From assembly GCA_003255065.1 (NCBI GenBank), contig QAOA01005184.1, positions 186,001 to 250,000 of the forward strand: a stretch of 64,000 nucleotides of DNA, given 5' to 3'. The notes beneath the pieces are model-generated. The model was not told the DNA's origin. It did no database searches and saw only the letters and a program-made list of their open reading frames with translations. The stretch is from Cercis canadensis. Its lineage: Eukaryota > Streptophyta > Magnoliopsida > Fabales > Fabaceae. Positions 1 through 12,931 of the stretch are shown here, one piece after another; position 1 is the first letter of the stretch; every line of letters starts with the position of its first letter. Made by a program: the position numbers and the translations under genes.

Positions 1-609
1 TATACAAAGCTTTAGCCAACGCTGCTTCTAAGTTACAGTAGCTGCAATCTTTGCTCAAGGAACTTCATCTCTCATTGCCTTGCACTCCATTACTTTTGTG
101 TGATAATCTTAGTGCCACATTTCTTGCAGCTAACCCTATACTTCATGCTCTCACCAAACACATTAAAATTGATTGTCATTTTGTTAGAGAAAAACTTCTT
201 GCCAAGTCTCTTTCTCTATGTCATGTGCCTTCTGCAAATCAGTTGGCAAATATGCTCACCAAGCCTTTGTCTACCAAGGCATTTTTGTCAAATCAAAACA
301 AACTCAATGTTCTTCCTATACCTCTGAGTTTGAGGGGGATGTTAAACATACAGTTGTACATGATGATGTAGGGTGATCTTAGCATACTTGGCAGCCACGT
401 CAGCAAGCAAAGTCAATTCAATTGTAATTAAGTCAATGATAGTTAGCTTCAGTTATAGTAGTTAGTTAGTTAGGAAGAAGCTTCTGGAAATAGAAAGGCT
501 GAGCAAATCGACTTAGATCTATAGGTATATATTGATGTATTGATTACATTGAAGATCAATAAAGAAATTACAATTTCAGATCTCACATTTCTCTCTTACG
601 TTTTTCTCA
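1..609 (+). mobile_element. Copia LTR retrotransposon fragment (RNase H end plus 3' LTR)
   Basis: The first 340 bases encode the C-terminal RNase H part of a Copia polyprotein; motifs such as LLLCDNLSATFLAANP and HIKIDCHFVREK match the other Copia copies in this window. A purine-rich tract (TGAGGGGGA) ends at 339 and an LTR opens with TGTTAAACAT at 340. The LTR seems to run to about 600, but its far end is not fixed because the partner LTR lies outside the window. It is a broken old copy, related to but distinct from the elements at 5.6 and 33.5 kb. Confidence 0.8.
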
Positions 610-2060
610 ACTGCTCCTCTGTACAATCATCTTCATCTTCTGCATAACCATCTTGATTCTGCTCTATGCATCTTCTCGCTTGTTTCATGTGTGGTTGATC
701 TTCTAGCCTCATCACTGTCAAATAGCAGTTCATCCTTATTCTGGAAATTGCTTCCAGTCTTACAGAGTCGAGGTCAAGAATCACCTTTTAGCATTCAGCA
801 AGTGTGAAAAAACCAAAAAAGTGTCTTTTGCCCCACTATGAATGATAAAGATGGTAAAATAGGTATTTGCAATTCTTTCAAATCGCTTTTCTCAAGGTGC
901 TACAGCCTGACCCTTCGTGAAAAGTAGTAGCAACTTGTAGACATTTAAGAGCTAGATGCCAAGTACATAAATAAAGATACACTGACCTTTTGCTGAATTA
1001 ACTTGGCTAAGAGTTTTGATCAAGTAATAATTGTTGGGCTTTCGGTAATGCTGCACACAGGTAGACAACAGAACAAATAATTAAAAAACAAATACACACT
1101 TTTATATGAACCCTCTCGCTGCAAAATTTAAAATCAGAATTGATATCCCCTTTTCAATTATGCCAGAGTAAAATGTCATTTGACATCATAATATCAGAAA
1201 TTTCCATCCAAGATTATCAAGTCTCAATATAGACCTAACATGAACTTAGCAATAAGATATAGCATCCTGACTCACTGATATCATAGTAGTCCTAGCAAGG
1301 GCTGCACTTCTAACAAACTATAAATAACTCTAACATGAGACGTACAATTACAAAGTGGAAAATAAATTCTTTAATTTGCATTCTGAGAAATTGAGATAGA
1401 AAGTGGCATTAACAGCATCACTAGATTAGTCAAGCTAAATTTCTATAGACTATAGAGATGATACTGTGAAGCAAAGACACTCCATTCTGAAGCATGTCGA
1501 ATGTGTCAAAAATTGAAATGTGACATGTATTTGAGATGCATCCATCAACGGATCATCTAATTATTAAATAAGTCTTCTAAAATAGTTGTTCCAATTCCAG
1601 AATGTTGTAAGAGATCAAAGCCTGGAAATGATGTCTACTCAAACATTACTTATTTAAATTATATCCCAGCTATGTTATGAGGTTGGTAACTTGGTAGGCA
1701 TCCTCCAAAGAGGAAACTGACCATTGTCAAACTTCTTCTCAAATTTTTCTCTTGTTACAATCAAGTCAATGATCCTACATATTTTGCTGGAAGGAGAACC
1801 TGGAGATTCCTTCAACAAAGCTGGAGGAAGTCACGATTTACAGCCACCTTTGATTTACCTCTAGAAAACCCCATTTCTCTCTAGCAACGAAGATACTTGG
1901 TCTAACCTCCGAGTGAGTTGAAAAATTTGTCGGATATGAATTAGATTTTGCATATAACCGCAATTAGTTTTCTAAGATTATATTTTGTGTTCCAAAGTTT
2001 CTCCAAAATGTTATAGTCATAACATACCCTAAAAATCTCTAATGCAGAGCGTTTTCTCTG
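610..2060. other. Intergenic, no recognised gene
   Basis: No confident gene. A minus-strand frame (784 down to 596, about 62 residues, acidic tail rich in D and E) could be an exon of a host gene lying against the Copia LTR, but I do not recognise the protein and see no partner exons. The remainder is AT-rich and has stops in all frames. Confidence 0.4.
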
Positions 2061-2278
2061 GGAGTGCGTGTATCCGTCGGTAGAATACTCGCGACGAAGC
2101 TTGATCTGCAACTCAGGGCGAGCTTCATCCTTGTGTGCATTAGTGGGAAGTGTACTCGCGAGGAAGTACGATCTCCTACTCAGCGAGAGCTTCTTTTGGA
2201 GGGGAAAAAGAAGCTATAATGAAGCGGCAATTGATGTGGTTCCCTGCCTTGCAGTGTCTCTTCCCCCAATTTGCATCG
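2040..2278 (+). other. Possible 5' leader exon with a 67-bp tandem repeat
   Basis: This GC-richer stretch holds two imperfect copies of a 67-bp unit (ACTCGCG at about 2087 and again at about 2154, each followed by a GAGCTTC). It ends at a good splice donor, CATCG|GTGAG, after 2278. Position and composition fit a noncoding first exon for the RRM-like exon at 3730. I infer this from the donor and base composition only; no transcript evidence is available here. Confidence 0.3.
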
Positions 2279-3142
2279 GTGAGTGCGTTCTGGCTTTGGG
2301 CGGCGCACCTGATGATGCTTATTTTATGTATGCGTTTTTTATCAGACCTTGTTTATTGTATTGCCTGTGTCTTCATGTTTTATGTTGATGAGAGATTTAT
2401 GTTTTGGTATAAGCGATGATGGGTATGTTAGAGTTATATGGTTGCAGAGAATTGGGTGCTATGAGGTTTCATTTCCTTATAATTGTTTACATTTACATTC
2501 GGTTAGAATGGTTAGATTGGTTTCGTTGGTTACTTATCAATCTGAAGGATACACCCAGCATATATTTGAACCGGTTTTGATTGTAATGATAGCATCAGAT
2601 AATATGATTTTTTTTTCGTAGAATGGTTAGGTGGTAGCAGGAGAGCTATAGGATAGAGTGTTAGACAAGGAGAGAGAAGATTCAAGTGCTATATTCGAAT
2701 GCCTCTTTACAAGCTGCTCTTCATTTGTTGGGCTCTGTTTGCTCTCGCTTTAAGTTGTTCCAGTTGAACTACTGAGGAAAGGCACTCAGTTGTTGGTCTC
2801 TGTTGGCAATGTGTTGAAGTAGTTCCTATTTTACTTGCTAAGTGGTTTTCTGATTTCAGTTCATCCCTTGAAATCGCCTGGTAGAAAATATAGTCCTTTT
2901 TCTGTTTTGGGGATTTGGGGGATTTGAGTTATTGAATTTTTTGAAGATAATGGACTCCCTGTTTGGACTTTGATTCTTTACCCGTTTCTTATAATCCTAC
3001 TCTTAAGAGCAAGAGAGATTGTTGGAGGTATTCTTTTCAAAGGATGAGGTTCAGGAGCAGAGACGCTAGCAGACCTCATTGTTGGAAAGGCACTCAAGCT
3101 ATGGGATTTCAAAACATTCTTGCATGTGAAGGTGTAGATTTT

Positions 3143-3690
3143 TGTCACTTTGAACCAAATATTATATTTTATAACTTTTTTACATATTTTATAACACTTT
3201 TAAATTTATTTAATTTAATATTACACTTTTTAAAAAATTAATAACTAAAAAAAAAAGATTCGGAACAATGGGTCCTACCAGACACGCAGTGGCCCACATG
3301 GCGTGTTCTAATTTCCTAATTCAAAAATCAAATTGTTCATGCCCTCTGCCTATAAAACACAAAAACGATGTCATGTTAGCATCCAAAACATAGCATTCAT
3401 CAGCAAATGACAACAGAATATGCCCCCGCCCCTTTTCTTTTTCTCTTTCCAAAGGCACATTGACCCATTATATGTTTTTGAAGTGGGACACATCATGTGG
3501 GCCGCGGCATGTCCTGTGGAGACACGTCGGTTGGCTCACAGCGTGTTCAATGGGGTCTATTGATCTGAATTTTTTTTTTATTTTTAATTTTTAACAAAAT
3601 ATAATATTAAAGTAAATAAATTTAAAAGTATAATAAATATGTAAAAAAAAATTATAAAAATATAATATTTAGGTCAAAGTGTCTAGATTT
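3143..3690. mobile_element. MITE-like element with long terminal inverted repeats
   Basis: The left arm from 3143 (TGTCACTTTGAACCAAATAT) matches the reverse complement of the right arm ending near 3690 (ACACTTTGACCTAAATATTA). Pairing continues for about 150 bp through the AT-rich part and into the motif preceding CACGCAGTGGCCCACATGG. The centre, about 200 bp, contains no ORF. No transposase is present, so it is non-autonomous. It lies in what looks like the intron directly before the RRM-like exon. No clear target-site duplication was found, so the superfamily is open. Confidence 0.7.
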
Positions 3691-3729
3691 TCCATCAAGT
3701 TACTCATAAATGCTATTTTTTTTCTTCAG

Positions 3730-3833
3730 ATAAAAACTATCAAACTCAGTAATGTTTCCTTGGGAGCAACTGAGTGGGACCTTAAAGAGTTCTTTTCTTT
3801 TTCTGGTGATATTGAATATGTTGAAATGCAGAG
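3730..3833 (+). pseudogene. Single RRM exon resembling BPA1 (binding partner of ACD11)-like proteins
   Basis: The exon follows a pyrimidine-rich acceptor (TTTTCTTCAG) and ends at donor AG|GTTAG. It encodes IKTIKLSNVSLGATEWD and continues with KEFFSFSGDIEYVEM. From memory this matches the RRM start of plant BPA1-like proteins, which bind the accelerated-cell-death protein ACD11 and act in defence and cell-death control. In that family the next exon completes the RRM with a stretch like AYVTFKD; I could not find it, or the C-terminal half, before the Copia LTR at 5635. The gene therefore looks truncated or decayed. W in place of the usual R in GATEWD also fits relaxed constraint. The family call is fair; the functional state is uncertain. 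Confidence 0.55.
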
Positions 3834-4784
3834 GTTAGTTGATGTGTTGGGTTTGATTTAATTCCTTATTTTTACAGCTAATATATTTTTAGTAGAATCT
3901 GTGAATGTCATTGAAATTTTCACCCACTTTTACATATGATTTTTGTGATTGGTTGCAAACATTAGGAATGTTACTTCATTTTCTAAAAAAAAAATAAGTA
4001 GAAATCTATATAAATGATAATGTCCAGTTTATGTTCTTTGAAGTGACACTTAATTCAATGGTAGGGCATCTTTTGTATAATTGTTATAATGGCTTTAAGC
4101 TTTGTCAGTTGGTTAATTTGGTTCATTACAGTTAATTAGATTAGATTTTAGCCATGCTTAACTATGGGGACTTTATGGCTTGGCCCCTATATTTGATTTT
4201 CTTTTTTATGTAAGTTAATAAGAAAATGTTAATGTTTTGTTCTTTCAAAACATCATGATTGTATTTTATTTCTTAGGGATTGGCTAAACCCAGGACTCTT
4301 TAACTGATTCGTGGATCTATCACCTCCAATCATAGCATTTGATGCTACAAGTGGATGTCGTTGATGCTTACCTTAGTGCTTATGCTGAATTATCAATGAT
4401 GAAAGATTACAGAATAGATTTTGACATGATAATTCACTAGAAACTTTTTTTATATGTATTAACAGTAAATTCACGACCTCTTTAGCTCTCCTTAGTGGCT
4501 TTTTCTTAGCTTTTCAACTGTCATAGTGGTTACGACGGATGTTGGAATATCAAATTTGATTCATTTGCAACGAGTTGTTGTGTAATGAATTGAGGCTAAT
4601 TGAATAAAAATGCAACAGAGCCACTTCCATCAACTTTTTATCTAGATGTATATCTTTATCCTTTGGTCCTTCTACTTAAATATCTGTTTCTTTTCTATGC
4701 AATATCTTTTCTTCTCTTACAAGTCTTTCAATACTCACATAATTGAAAGGTGCCCATATGTGTTTCTATGATACTAAGATTTCA

Positions 4785-5180
4785 TAGAAGATGAGTTTTT
4801 CTTCTATACTGATAGTGTTTTTTCATAATTTCTAAGTTCATTTGTTCAAGTTCATAGCAAAAGAGTTTTTCTTCTATACTGATAGTGTTAGAAATCGTGG
4901 CTTTTCTTTTTCTCTGTTCTGAGCTACGCTTAAGCAGTTGCATAGTTCATTGGTTGAAGTTCTCTTATTTTTTTAAACTTTATCTGAAAACTTAAGCTGG
5001 ATCATTACATATATACTCATGTGTTCATTACTCTCCTTAGGGCAACAAGTAACGTTTGATCAAATTTCATAACAGTGGAGTTTTTCTTCTATGCTGATAG
5101 TGTTTTTCCATAATGTTTAAGTTCATCTCTTTAAGCTTTTTTATTTTCTAACCTTCATCTTAGAATCTTAACCTAGATCA
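4785..5180 (+). repeat. Local imperfect direct repeats
   Basis: The motif GAGTTTTTCTTCTAT followed by a CTGATAGTGTT block recurs at about 4792, 4864 and 5081. The last two are followed by similar downstream text (AAGTTCAT..., then AACCT(A/G)GATCAT). This is noncoding decay of a local duplication inside the presumed BPA1-like locus. Confidence 0.55.
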
Positions 5181-5634
5181 TAAGATAATTTTGTGGAGAA
5201 CATTTGAAACCAGAACATAAAGGGTAGGGTAGAAAATGATCTGATTTTAGAACCAAAAACCCCTTGATAAGAACAAAATGTGAAATACTTGGCAAATTTG
5301 TGAAAACTTGATCTTGAAAATTACCTACTAAGAAGTCATAATTCAACAATAGCACCTTGCACATGGTACATGTAGTGAAACTGGACAAAATTAGAATGTT
5401 AAAAATACAATACCCAAGTGTGAGTGCTATATCAGTATATCAGAAAAGTATAATATACTAGGAGTCATAGAAAACAAAAATTCATTTGTTCTTAGGCTCT
5501 GTTTTGAACTACAGTTTCTGGATGACAGTTCATATTGCATATTTTTCTGTGTTGTGCTTATAGTAGATATGTTAACAACATTTGGTGATTACATGTGTAC
5601 TTTATTTGAAGGAAGCTAGATGTGATGTAGTATA

Positions 5635-5985
5635 TGTTAAGCAGATATGCCACGTGGACTTAGTGGACACAGGCTAGCTTAGCTGGTGACTATTAGTTAG
5701 ATAGTTAGTTAGGTTAGCTGGTATTGTTAAGCAAGTTAGTTATGCCACGTCAGCCTTATTAGTGCTGAAATGTAATTATTGTGTGCAATCATTCTGTTAT
5801 AAAAGGAATGATGCTGTACTTGATTAATTCAATCAGAGAAAATATTATTCTGACTTTCCTTTCTTCTCTATTCTCTCTCTCTCTCTTCTCATCTTCTCTT
5901 CTTGGTTTCTGGTTTGATCTGATACACGTTTTGCTTCATTGCTTCTGTGAGTTCTTCATTCTGGAAACTATACACACAACTTTCA
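5635..5985 (+). repeat. 5' LTR of the 5.6-12.4 kb Copia element
   Basis: The LTR is 351 bp, begins TGTTAAGCAG and ends CAACTTTCA immediately before the primer-binding site. It contains a TATA-like TTATAAAAGG near 5800 and a CT-rich tract after it. The preceding five bases are GTATA. Confidence 0.9.
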
Positions 5986-8900
5986 TGGTATCAGAGCAAG
6001 AATCAATGGCAGATCACACTTCAACTTCAGTGACTCCATTGAGGGAAACAACGAATCTACCAACCTTTGGACAATCGCTCACCATCAAGCTTGATCGAGG
6101 TAATTTCTTGATCTGGCGAAATCAATTACTTAATATTGTAATTGCTAATGGATACGAAGATATTCTTGATGGAACAACTCCGTGTCCAAAACGTCTTCTT
6201 GAAAATCAAACACCAAATCCAGAGTATGTGCTCTGGCAAAGGCAAAATCGCCTTGTAATGAGTTGGATATATGCCTCTCTTACTGAATCAGTCATGACTC
6301 AGATCATGGCCTATGACACTGCAAGTGCAATTTGGGCTTCTCTTGCTGAGAGTTTTGCTTCCACATCTCATGCTAGAGTTATGGAATTGAAACTCCAACT
6401 TCAAACCACACGCAAGGGAGGTCTAGGATTGTGGGATTATTTTCTTAAAATTAGGAATATTTGTGATAATCTACGAGCTATTGGTGAAATTGTTAGTCAG
6501 GATGACCAAATCATGGCCATATTGGCTGGATTGGGATCTGAATACAATGCTATGGTAGCACATGCAAGTTTCGAGTGTTTGACAGTTGAGGCACTGCAGA
6601 GTCACTTGCAAACTTTTGAGAAACATCTTGAAAGACAAAGCTCAGTGGATGAGCAGCTTCTAATTCAAGCACATGCAACAACTTTTAATCACCAGAAAGG
6701 TAAGAAAAAGTTTTACCAGAATCAGCATTATCAGAATCAGAATTCTCAGGGTTCTCAGTCAAATTTTGGCAATAATGCTTCAAACTTCAGTTCTGGGCAT
6801 TCTCGTCCATTCTCTGGTCAAGGCAATCAGTTTAGCAAGAACAAGTTTGGTCAGGGCAGTAATTCTACTGGAAAGCCCCAATGTCAAATTTGTCTTAAGA
6901 TTGGTCATGTGGCTACAGATTGTTGGCATAGGTTTGATAATGGGTTTCAACCAAGAATGGCTCCACATAGCTCACCACAGGGTCAGAATGCACAAGCTAT
7001 GGTTGCTGGGCCTGGACTTCTTGGTGATACTCCATGGTTTCTAGATACAGGTGCTACTCACCATGTCACATCAGATTTGAGCAATATGTCTCTGCATAAT
7101 CCATTCACTGGGAATGACAAGGTCATTGTTGGCAATGGTAAGGGTCTTCCTGTTTTACATACTGGTTTTGCTTCCATTTCAACCTCTAACAGGCCTCTTA
7201 TTCTCAATAATATCCTTCATGTACCCAAGATCACTGCTAATCTAGTTAGTGTGCAGAAACTTTGTCAAGATAATCATGCTTATGTTGAGTTTTATCCTAC
7301 TTGTTTTCTTGTGAAGGACCAGAAAACACAAGAGACTCTTCTTCAAGGAAAGCTTGATCGAGGTCTATATCAAGTAATGTCTACACTGGCCTCTGGTCAT
7401 CCTAATGTTGCTACTGCTAAGGTTTGATAATGGGTTTCAACCAAGAATGGCTCAACATAGCTCACTACAGGGTCAGAATGCACAAGCTATGGTCGCTGGG
7501 CCTGGACTTCTTGGTGATACTCCATGGTTTCTAGATACAGGTGCTACTCACCATGTCACATCAGATTTGAGCAATATGTCTCTGCATAATCCATTCACTG
7601 GGAATGACAAGGTCATTGTTGGCAATGGTAAGGGTCTTCCTGTTTTACATACTGGTTTTGCTTCCATTTCAACCTCTAACAGGCCTCTTATTCTCAATAA
7701 TATCCTTCATGTGCCCAAGATCATTACTAATCTAGTTAGTGTGCAGAAACTTTGTCAAGATAATCATGCTTATGTTGAGTTTTATCCTTCTTGTTTTCTT
7801 GTGAAGGACCAGAAAACACAAGAGACTCTTCTTCAAGGAAAGCTTGATCGAGGTCTATATCGAGTAATGTCTACACTGGCCTCTAGTCATACTAATGTTG
7901 CTACTGCTTTTCAAGTCTTTAGTTCTCATTCACAAACTGATCAATCAAGTTTACAGCTTTGGCATAATCGCCTTGGTCATCCCTCTATTGAGGTTGTAAA
8001 TAGAGTTTTGTTGCAATCTCATTTACCTACCTATAGTTTCAATAAAAGACCTATTTGTAGTTCCTGTCAGCTGGCCAAGAGCCATAAACTTCCCTTTGTA
8101 CGTTCTACTTCCAAGGCAATCAAACCATTTGCTTTAATACATGCTGATTTATGGGGTTCTCCTTCATGCATTTCTGTTAATGGTGCCTGTTATTTCTTGT
8201 TATTAGTTGATGACTATAGTAGGTTTTGTTGGTTATATCTACTGCAATCTAAGAGTGAAACTCTCACTATGTTTCAACGTTTTCAAGCTATGGTTGAGAG
8301 ACAGTTTGAGTGTAAAATTCAGTGCATTCAATCTGATTTTGGTGGGGAGTTTGAAGCCTTTGATAAATTGGTAAATCAACTAGGCATACAACATCAGTTT
8401 TCCTGTCCTTACACTCCAGAACATAATGGTAGGGTGGAAAGGAAAAATCGACAGGTGGTTGAGGTTGGGTTATCTCTTCTTCTCACTGCAGGCATGCCTA
8501 CAAAGTACTGGAATTTTGCTTTTCAGACAGCTGTTTATCTGATAAATAGGTTACCTACTTCTGCTCTTCAGTTTAATACTCCTTATAAACTGCTATATCA
8601 AAAAGATCCAGATATTTCTCAGCTTAGAACTTTTGGTTGTCTGTGTTTTCCATGCCTTAGACCTTACAGGGCTCATAAATTGGAAAATAGGTCTAGTGTG
8701 TGTTGCTTCCTTGGCTATAGTAACAAGCATAAAGGCTTCCTCTGTCTGGACATGGTCTCAAAATGTGTCTATGTCTCAAGACATGTGGTTTTTGCAGAAG
8801 ATACTTTTCCTTTTCAAGCTCAACCAGGGTCTCTTCCTTCACATTCTCCTAAGGATACCATTCTGGCTCTTTTTCTTCCAGTTCAAACCCCTCCATTAAT

Positions 8901-10218
8901 ATCTCCTTCACCTTTACCATCTGTTGTTTCTCCTGACTTATCACCTGTTAGCTCTCTTAGTCCTTTGTCTTCTGCATCAGGTCACTCTCCCATGCCAGTC
9001 TTACCTGCGGTCAATTCTTCCTTACCATCTGTCCCTCCTGCTCCTACTCGCATGGTTACTCGCAGTCAACATGGTATTTTTAAGCCAAAGGTGTTTACAG
9101 CTGCTACTCCCTCTCCTTTGACTGAACCATCTACTTATAAACAGGCTGTGCGATTTCCCTGTTGGCAGGAGGCTATGACAGCTGAGTTTGCAGCCTTGCA
9201 ACAGAATAACACATGGATCTTAGTGCCTTGTCCTTCACAGAAGAATGTGGTTGGCTGCCGCTGGGTGTATAAACTCAAATATAAACCAGATGGGTCCATT
9301 GAAAGGTATAAGGCCAGATTAGTGGCTCAAGGGTTCACTCAAACTCATGGGTTGGACTATTTTGACACGTTTAGTCCTGTTGTTAAACCTGCTACTATTA
9401 GAGTAGTTCTTACCATTGCTTTGGCTCATAATTGGTCAGTCCAACAGCTTGATATTAACAATGCTTTTCTTAATGGGGATTTGGCAGAAGAAGTCTACAT
9501 GCGACAGCCTCCAGGCTTTGAAGATCCTCATTTACCTCATCATGTGTGTAAGTTACAAAAGGCCCTTTATGGCTTAAAACAAGCCCCTCGTGCTTGGTTT
9601 ACCAAACTCAGAACTACCTTGCTGACTTGGGAATTTGTTTGCACAGTCTCGGATAATTCTCTGTTTGTCTTTACTTCTGCACAAACCATTCTGTTTCTGC
9701 TGGTATATGTTGATGACATTATCTTAACTGGTAATGACAAACAGGTTATTCAGTCTCTCATCACTTCATTAAATGCTCAGTTCTCTCTTAAGGATCTTGG
9801 CTGTTTGCATTATTTTCTAGGCATAGAGACTACTTGGCTTCCGCATGCACTTCATCTGTCTCAGACAAAGTATGTCACTGATTTATTGCAAAGGGCTGGT
9901 CTTACTGACTCCAAACCAGTTCCCACACCTATGGTAAGCTCTCACATATTGTCCCTTACTGATGGGGTACCTCTGCCTAATCCTACTCTTTATCGTAGTC
10001 TTGTTGGTGCCTTACAGTATTGCACCATTACAAGGCCTGACATTGCTTACACAGTTAATAGGTTGTGTCAGTTTTTTAGTTGTCCTACTCATGAGCACCT
10101 TAAGGCAGTCAAACGTGTGCTTAGGTACCTCAAAGGCACTCTTCACTTTGGTCTCACCTTCACTCAAGCTACCTCTCTTCCCTTGGTGGCTTATTCTGAT
10201 TCTGACTGGGCTGGCTGT

Positions 10219-10402
10219 TGATGAACACACTTTTTATACAATAGTTATTCCTCATACTTAGTCTTTTAAACCTCTTTTGGGCTGAATTGCATAGACTTAG
10301 ACCTCATTTCATGACTTAGGATCCATTTATGCTTAATTGCAATTTCCAGCAATACTGGGCATTATATGCTGTCTCTGTGTTTCAGGCATATCTTGAGTTC
10401 TG
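10219..10402 (+). mobile_element. Fragment of a different LTR element nested in the Copia copy
   Basis: Copia sequence stops abruptly at 10218 and a foreign segment starts with TGATGAACACAC, the kind of start expected for an LTR. It continues for 184 bp until a single N at 10403, after which Copia RT sequence resumes from an earlier point. Only the beginning of the inserted element is present, so its family cannot be fixed; a Ty3/Gypsy-type LTR is a guess. Confidence 0.55.
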
Positions 10403-12085
10403 NTCTCCCATGCCAGTCTTACCTGCGGTCAATTCTTCCTTACCATCTGTCCCTCCTGCTTCTACTCGCATGGTTACTCGCAGTCAACATGGTATTTTTA
10501 AGCCAAAGGTGTTTACAGCTGCTACTCCCTCTCCTTTGACTGAACCATCTACTTATAAACAGGCTATGCGATTTCCCTGTTGGCAGGAGGCTATGACAGC
10601 TGAGTTTGCAGCCTTGCAACAGAATAACACATGGATCTTAGTGCCTTGTCCTTCACAGAAGAATGTGGTTGGCTGCCGCTGGGTGTATAAACTCAAATAT
10701 AAACCAGATGGGTCCATTGAAAGGTATAAGGCCAGATTAGTGGCTCAAGGGTTCACTCAAACTCATGGTTTGGACTATTTTGACACGTTTAGTCCTGTTG
10801 TTAAACCTGCTACTATTCGAGTGGTTCTCACCATTGCTTTGGCTCATAATTGGTCAGTCCAACAGCTTGATGTTAACAATGCTTTTCTTAATGGGGATTT
10901 GGCAGAAGAAGTCTACATGCGACAGCCTCCAGGCTTTGAAGATCCTCATTTACCTCATCATGTGTGTAAGTTACAAAAGGCTCTTTATGGCTTAAAACAA
11001 GCCCCTCGTGCTTGGTTTACCAAACTCAGAACTACCTTGCTGACTTGGGGATTTGTTTGCACAGTCTCGGATAATTCTCTGTTTGTCTTTACTTCTGCAC
11101 AAACCATTCTGTTTCTGCTGGTATATGTTGATGACATTATCTTAACTGGTAATGACAAACAGGTTATTCAGTCTCTCATCACTTCATTAAATGCTCAGTT
11201 CTCTCTTAAGGATCTTCGCTCTTTGCATTATTTTCTAGGCATAGAAACTACTTGGCTTCCGCATGCCCTTCATCTGTCTCAGACAAAGTATGTCACTGAT
11301 TTATTGCAAAGGGCTGGTCTTACTAACTCCAAACCAGTTCCCACACCTATGGTAAGCTCTCACATATTGTCCCTTACTGATGGGGTGCCTCTGCCTAATC
11401 CTACTCTTTATCGTAGTCTTGTTGGTGCCTTACAGTATTGCACCATTACAAGGCCTGACATTGCTTACACAGTTAATAGGTTGTGTCAGTTTTTTAGTTG
11501 TCCTACTGATGAGCACCTTAAGGCAGTCAAGCGTGTGCTTAGATACCTCAAAGGCACTCTTCACTTTGGTCTCACCTTCACTCAAGCTCCCTCTCTTCCC
11601 TTGGTGGCTTATTCTGATTCTGACTGGGCTGGCTGTCCTGATGACAGGCGCAGCACCAGTGGTCATGCTGTCTTCTTTGGGAACAATCTTGTATCTTGGT
11701 GTTCAGGGAAACAAAAGGTGGTTTCCAGGTCTAGTACTGAGGCTGAGTACAGGGCATTGGCTAATGCTACCTCTGAGATCCTGTGGTTACAGTCCCTTCT
11801 CCGCGAGCTGCATTTTCCTCTTTCTCAGGTGCCTTTACTGCTCTGTGATAACCTCAGTGCAACCTTTCTTGCTGCCAATCCAGTGCTGCATGCTCGCACC
11901 AAGCATATTGAAATTGACTATCATTTTATTCGAGAGAAGGTGCAAGATAGGTCTCTTAAGCTTTGTCACATTCCCTCTCTTGATCAAGCTGCTGACATGC
12001 TTACCAAACCATAGTCTACTGCCTCTTTCTTGCTCAACAGGTCCAAATTAACAGTTCTTCCTCGCCCTGTTAATTTGAGGGGGGA

Positions 12086-12436
12086 TGTTAAGCAGACATG
12101 CCACGTGGACTTAGTAGACACAGGCTAGCTTAGCTGGTGACTATTAGTTAGATAGTTAGTTAGGTTAGCTGGTATTGTTAAGCAAGTTAGTTATGCCACG
12201 TCAGTCTTATTAGTGCTAGAATGTAATTATTGTGTGTAATCATTCTGTTATAAAAGGAATGATGATGTACATGATTTATTCAATCAGAGAAAATATTATT
12301 CTGACTTTCCTTCCTTCTCTATTCTCTCTCTCTCTCTTCTCATCTTCTCTTCTTGGTTTCTGGTTTGATCTGATACACGTTTTGCTTCATTGCTTCTGTG
12401 AGTTCTTCATTCTGGAAACTATACACACAACTTTCA
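12086..12436 (+). repeat. 3' LTR of the 5.6-12.4 kb Copia element
   Basis: The LTR is 351 bp and follows a polypurine tract (TTTGAGGGGGGA). The sequence directly after it, CAAAGGCCATG, is the EF1-alpha upstream duplicate, not a copy of the five bases before the 5' LTR. Confidence 0.9.
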
Positions 12437-12931
12437 CAAAGGCCATGCTAGTTTGTGTGAAGGTACATGGAGAATGATACACCATTAATTAAATTCAAGC
12501 CACATTAACAAGAGCAACAAGCAAGATGAAATAGAATTCGATCCACTTAGGAAGCTGCACAAGGGTTCTTGGTTGGTAGATAGCTGAGAAACTATCTCAA
12601 TTCTCAAATGGTGAGGTATTAGTAGTTTATGAGTAGTGTGTGGCGATGCGTTGATTTGGTTGAAGTTTGTCCAATAGGTGTAGTCATAACGGTAGGAAAA
12701 ATGGAAAGGTAGTTGGAAGGTTGAGAAATAGTTGATTTGGTAAAATAGTGCAGTTGAAAGATGAGAAATGTTATATCTACCACAACATTCCTCATCACAA
12801 TATATCTAAGCCATCTAAGTAGATATAGCTGTTTATTTGTGATCCAGAATTGTTGTAGTAAGAAATGACAAAGAATGTTGTGGTGGATGTAACACTTCTC
12901 TTGAAGGAAAGCTTTTGTATTTAAAGAGGAT

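Larger units (their letters stand above)
5635..12436 (+). mobile_element. Copia LTR retrotransposon, chimeric or rearranged
   Basis: Two 351-bp LTRs (TGTTAAGCAG...AACTTTCA) bound a region with a tRNA-Met primer site TGGTATCAGAGC right after the 5' LTR and a polypurine tract just before the 3' LTR. Parts in order: GAG with a zinc knuckle (CQICLKIGHVATDC), protease (WFLDTGATHHV), GAG pre-integrase (WHNRLGHPS), integrase, reverse transcriptase (YVDDIILTG) and RNase H. This is the Copia order. The element is broken. It carries an internal tandem duplication of about 0.5 kb, a piece of a different LTR element, and a repeated RT segment after a single N at 10403. Its outer flanks do not share a target-site duplication. 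LTRs differ by roughly 3 percent, which suggests a few million years at most if both come from one insertion. Confidence 0.9.
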
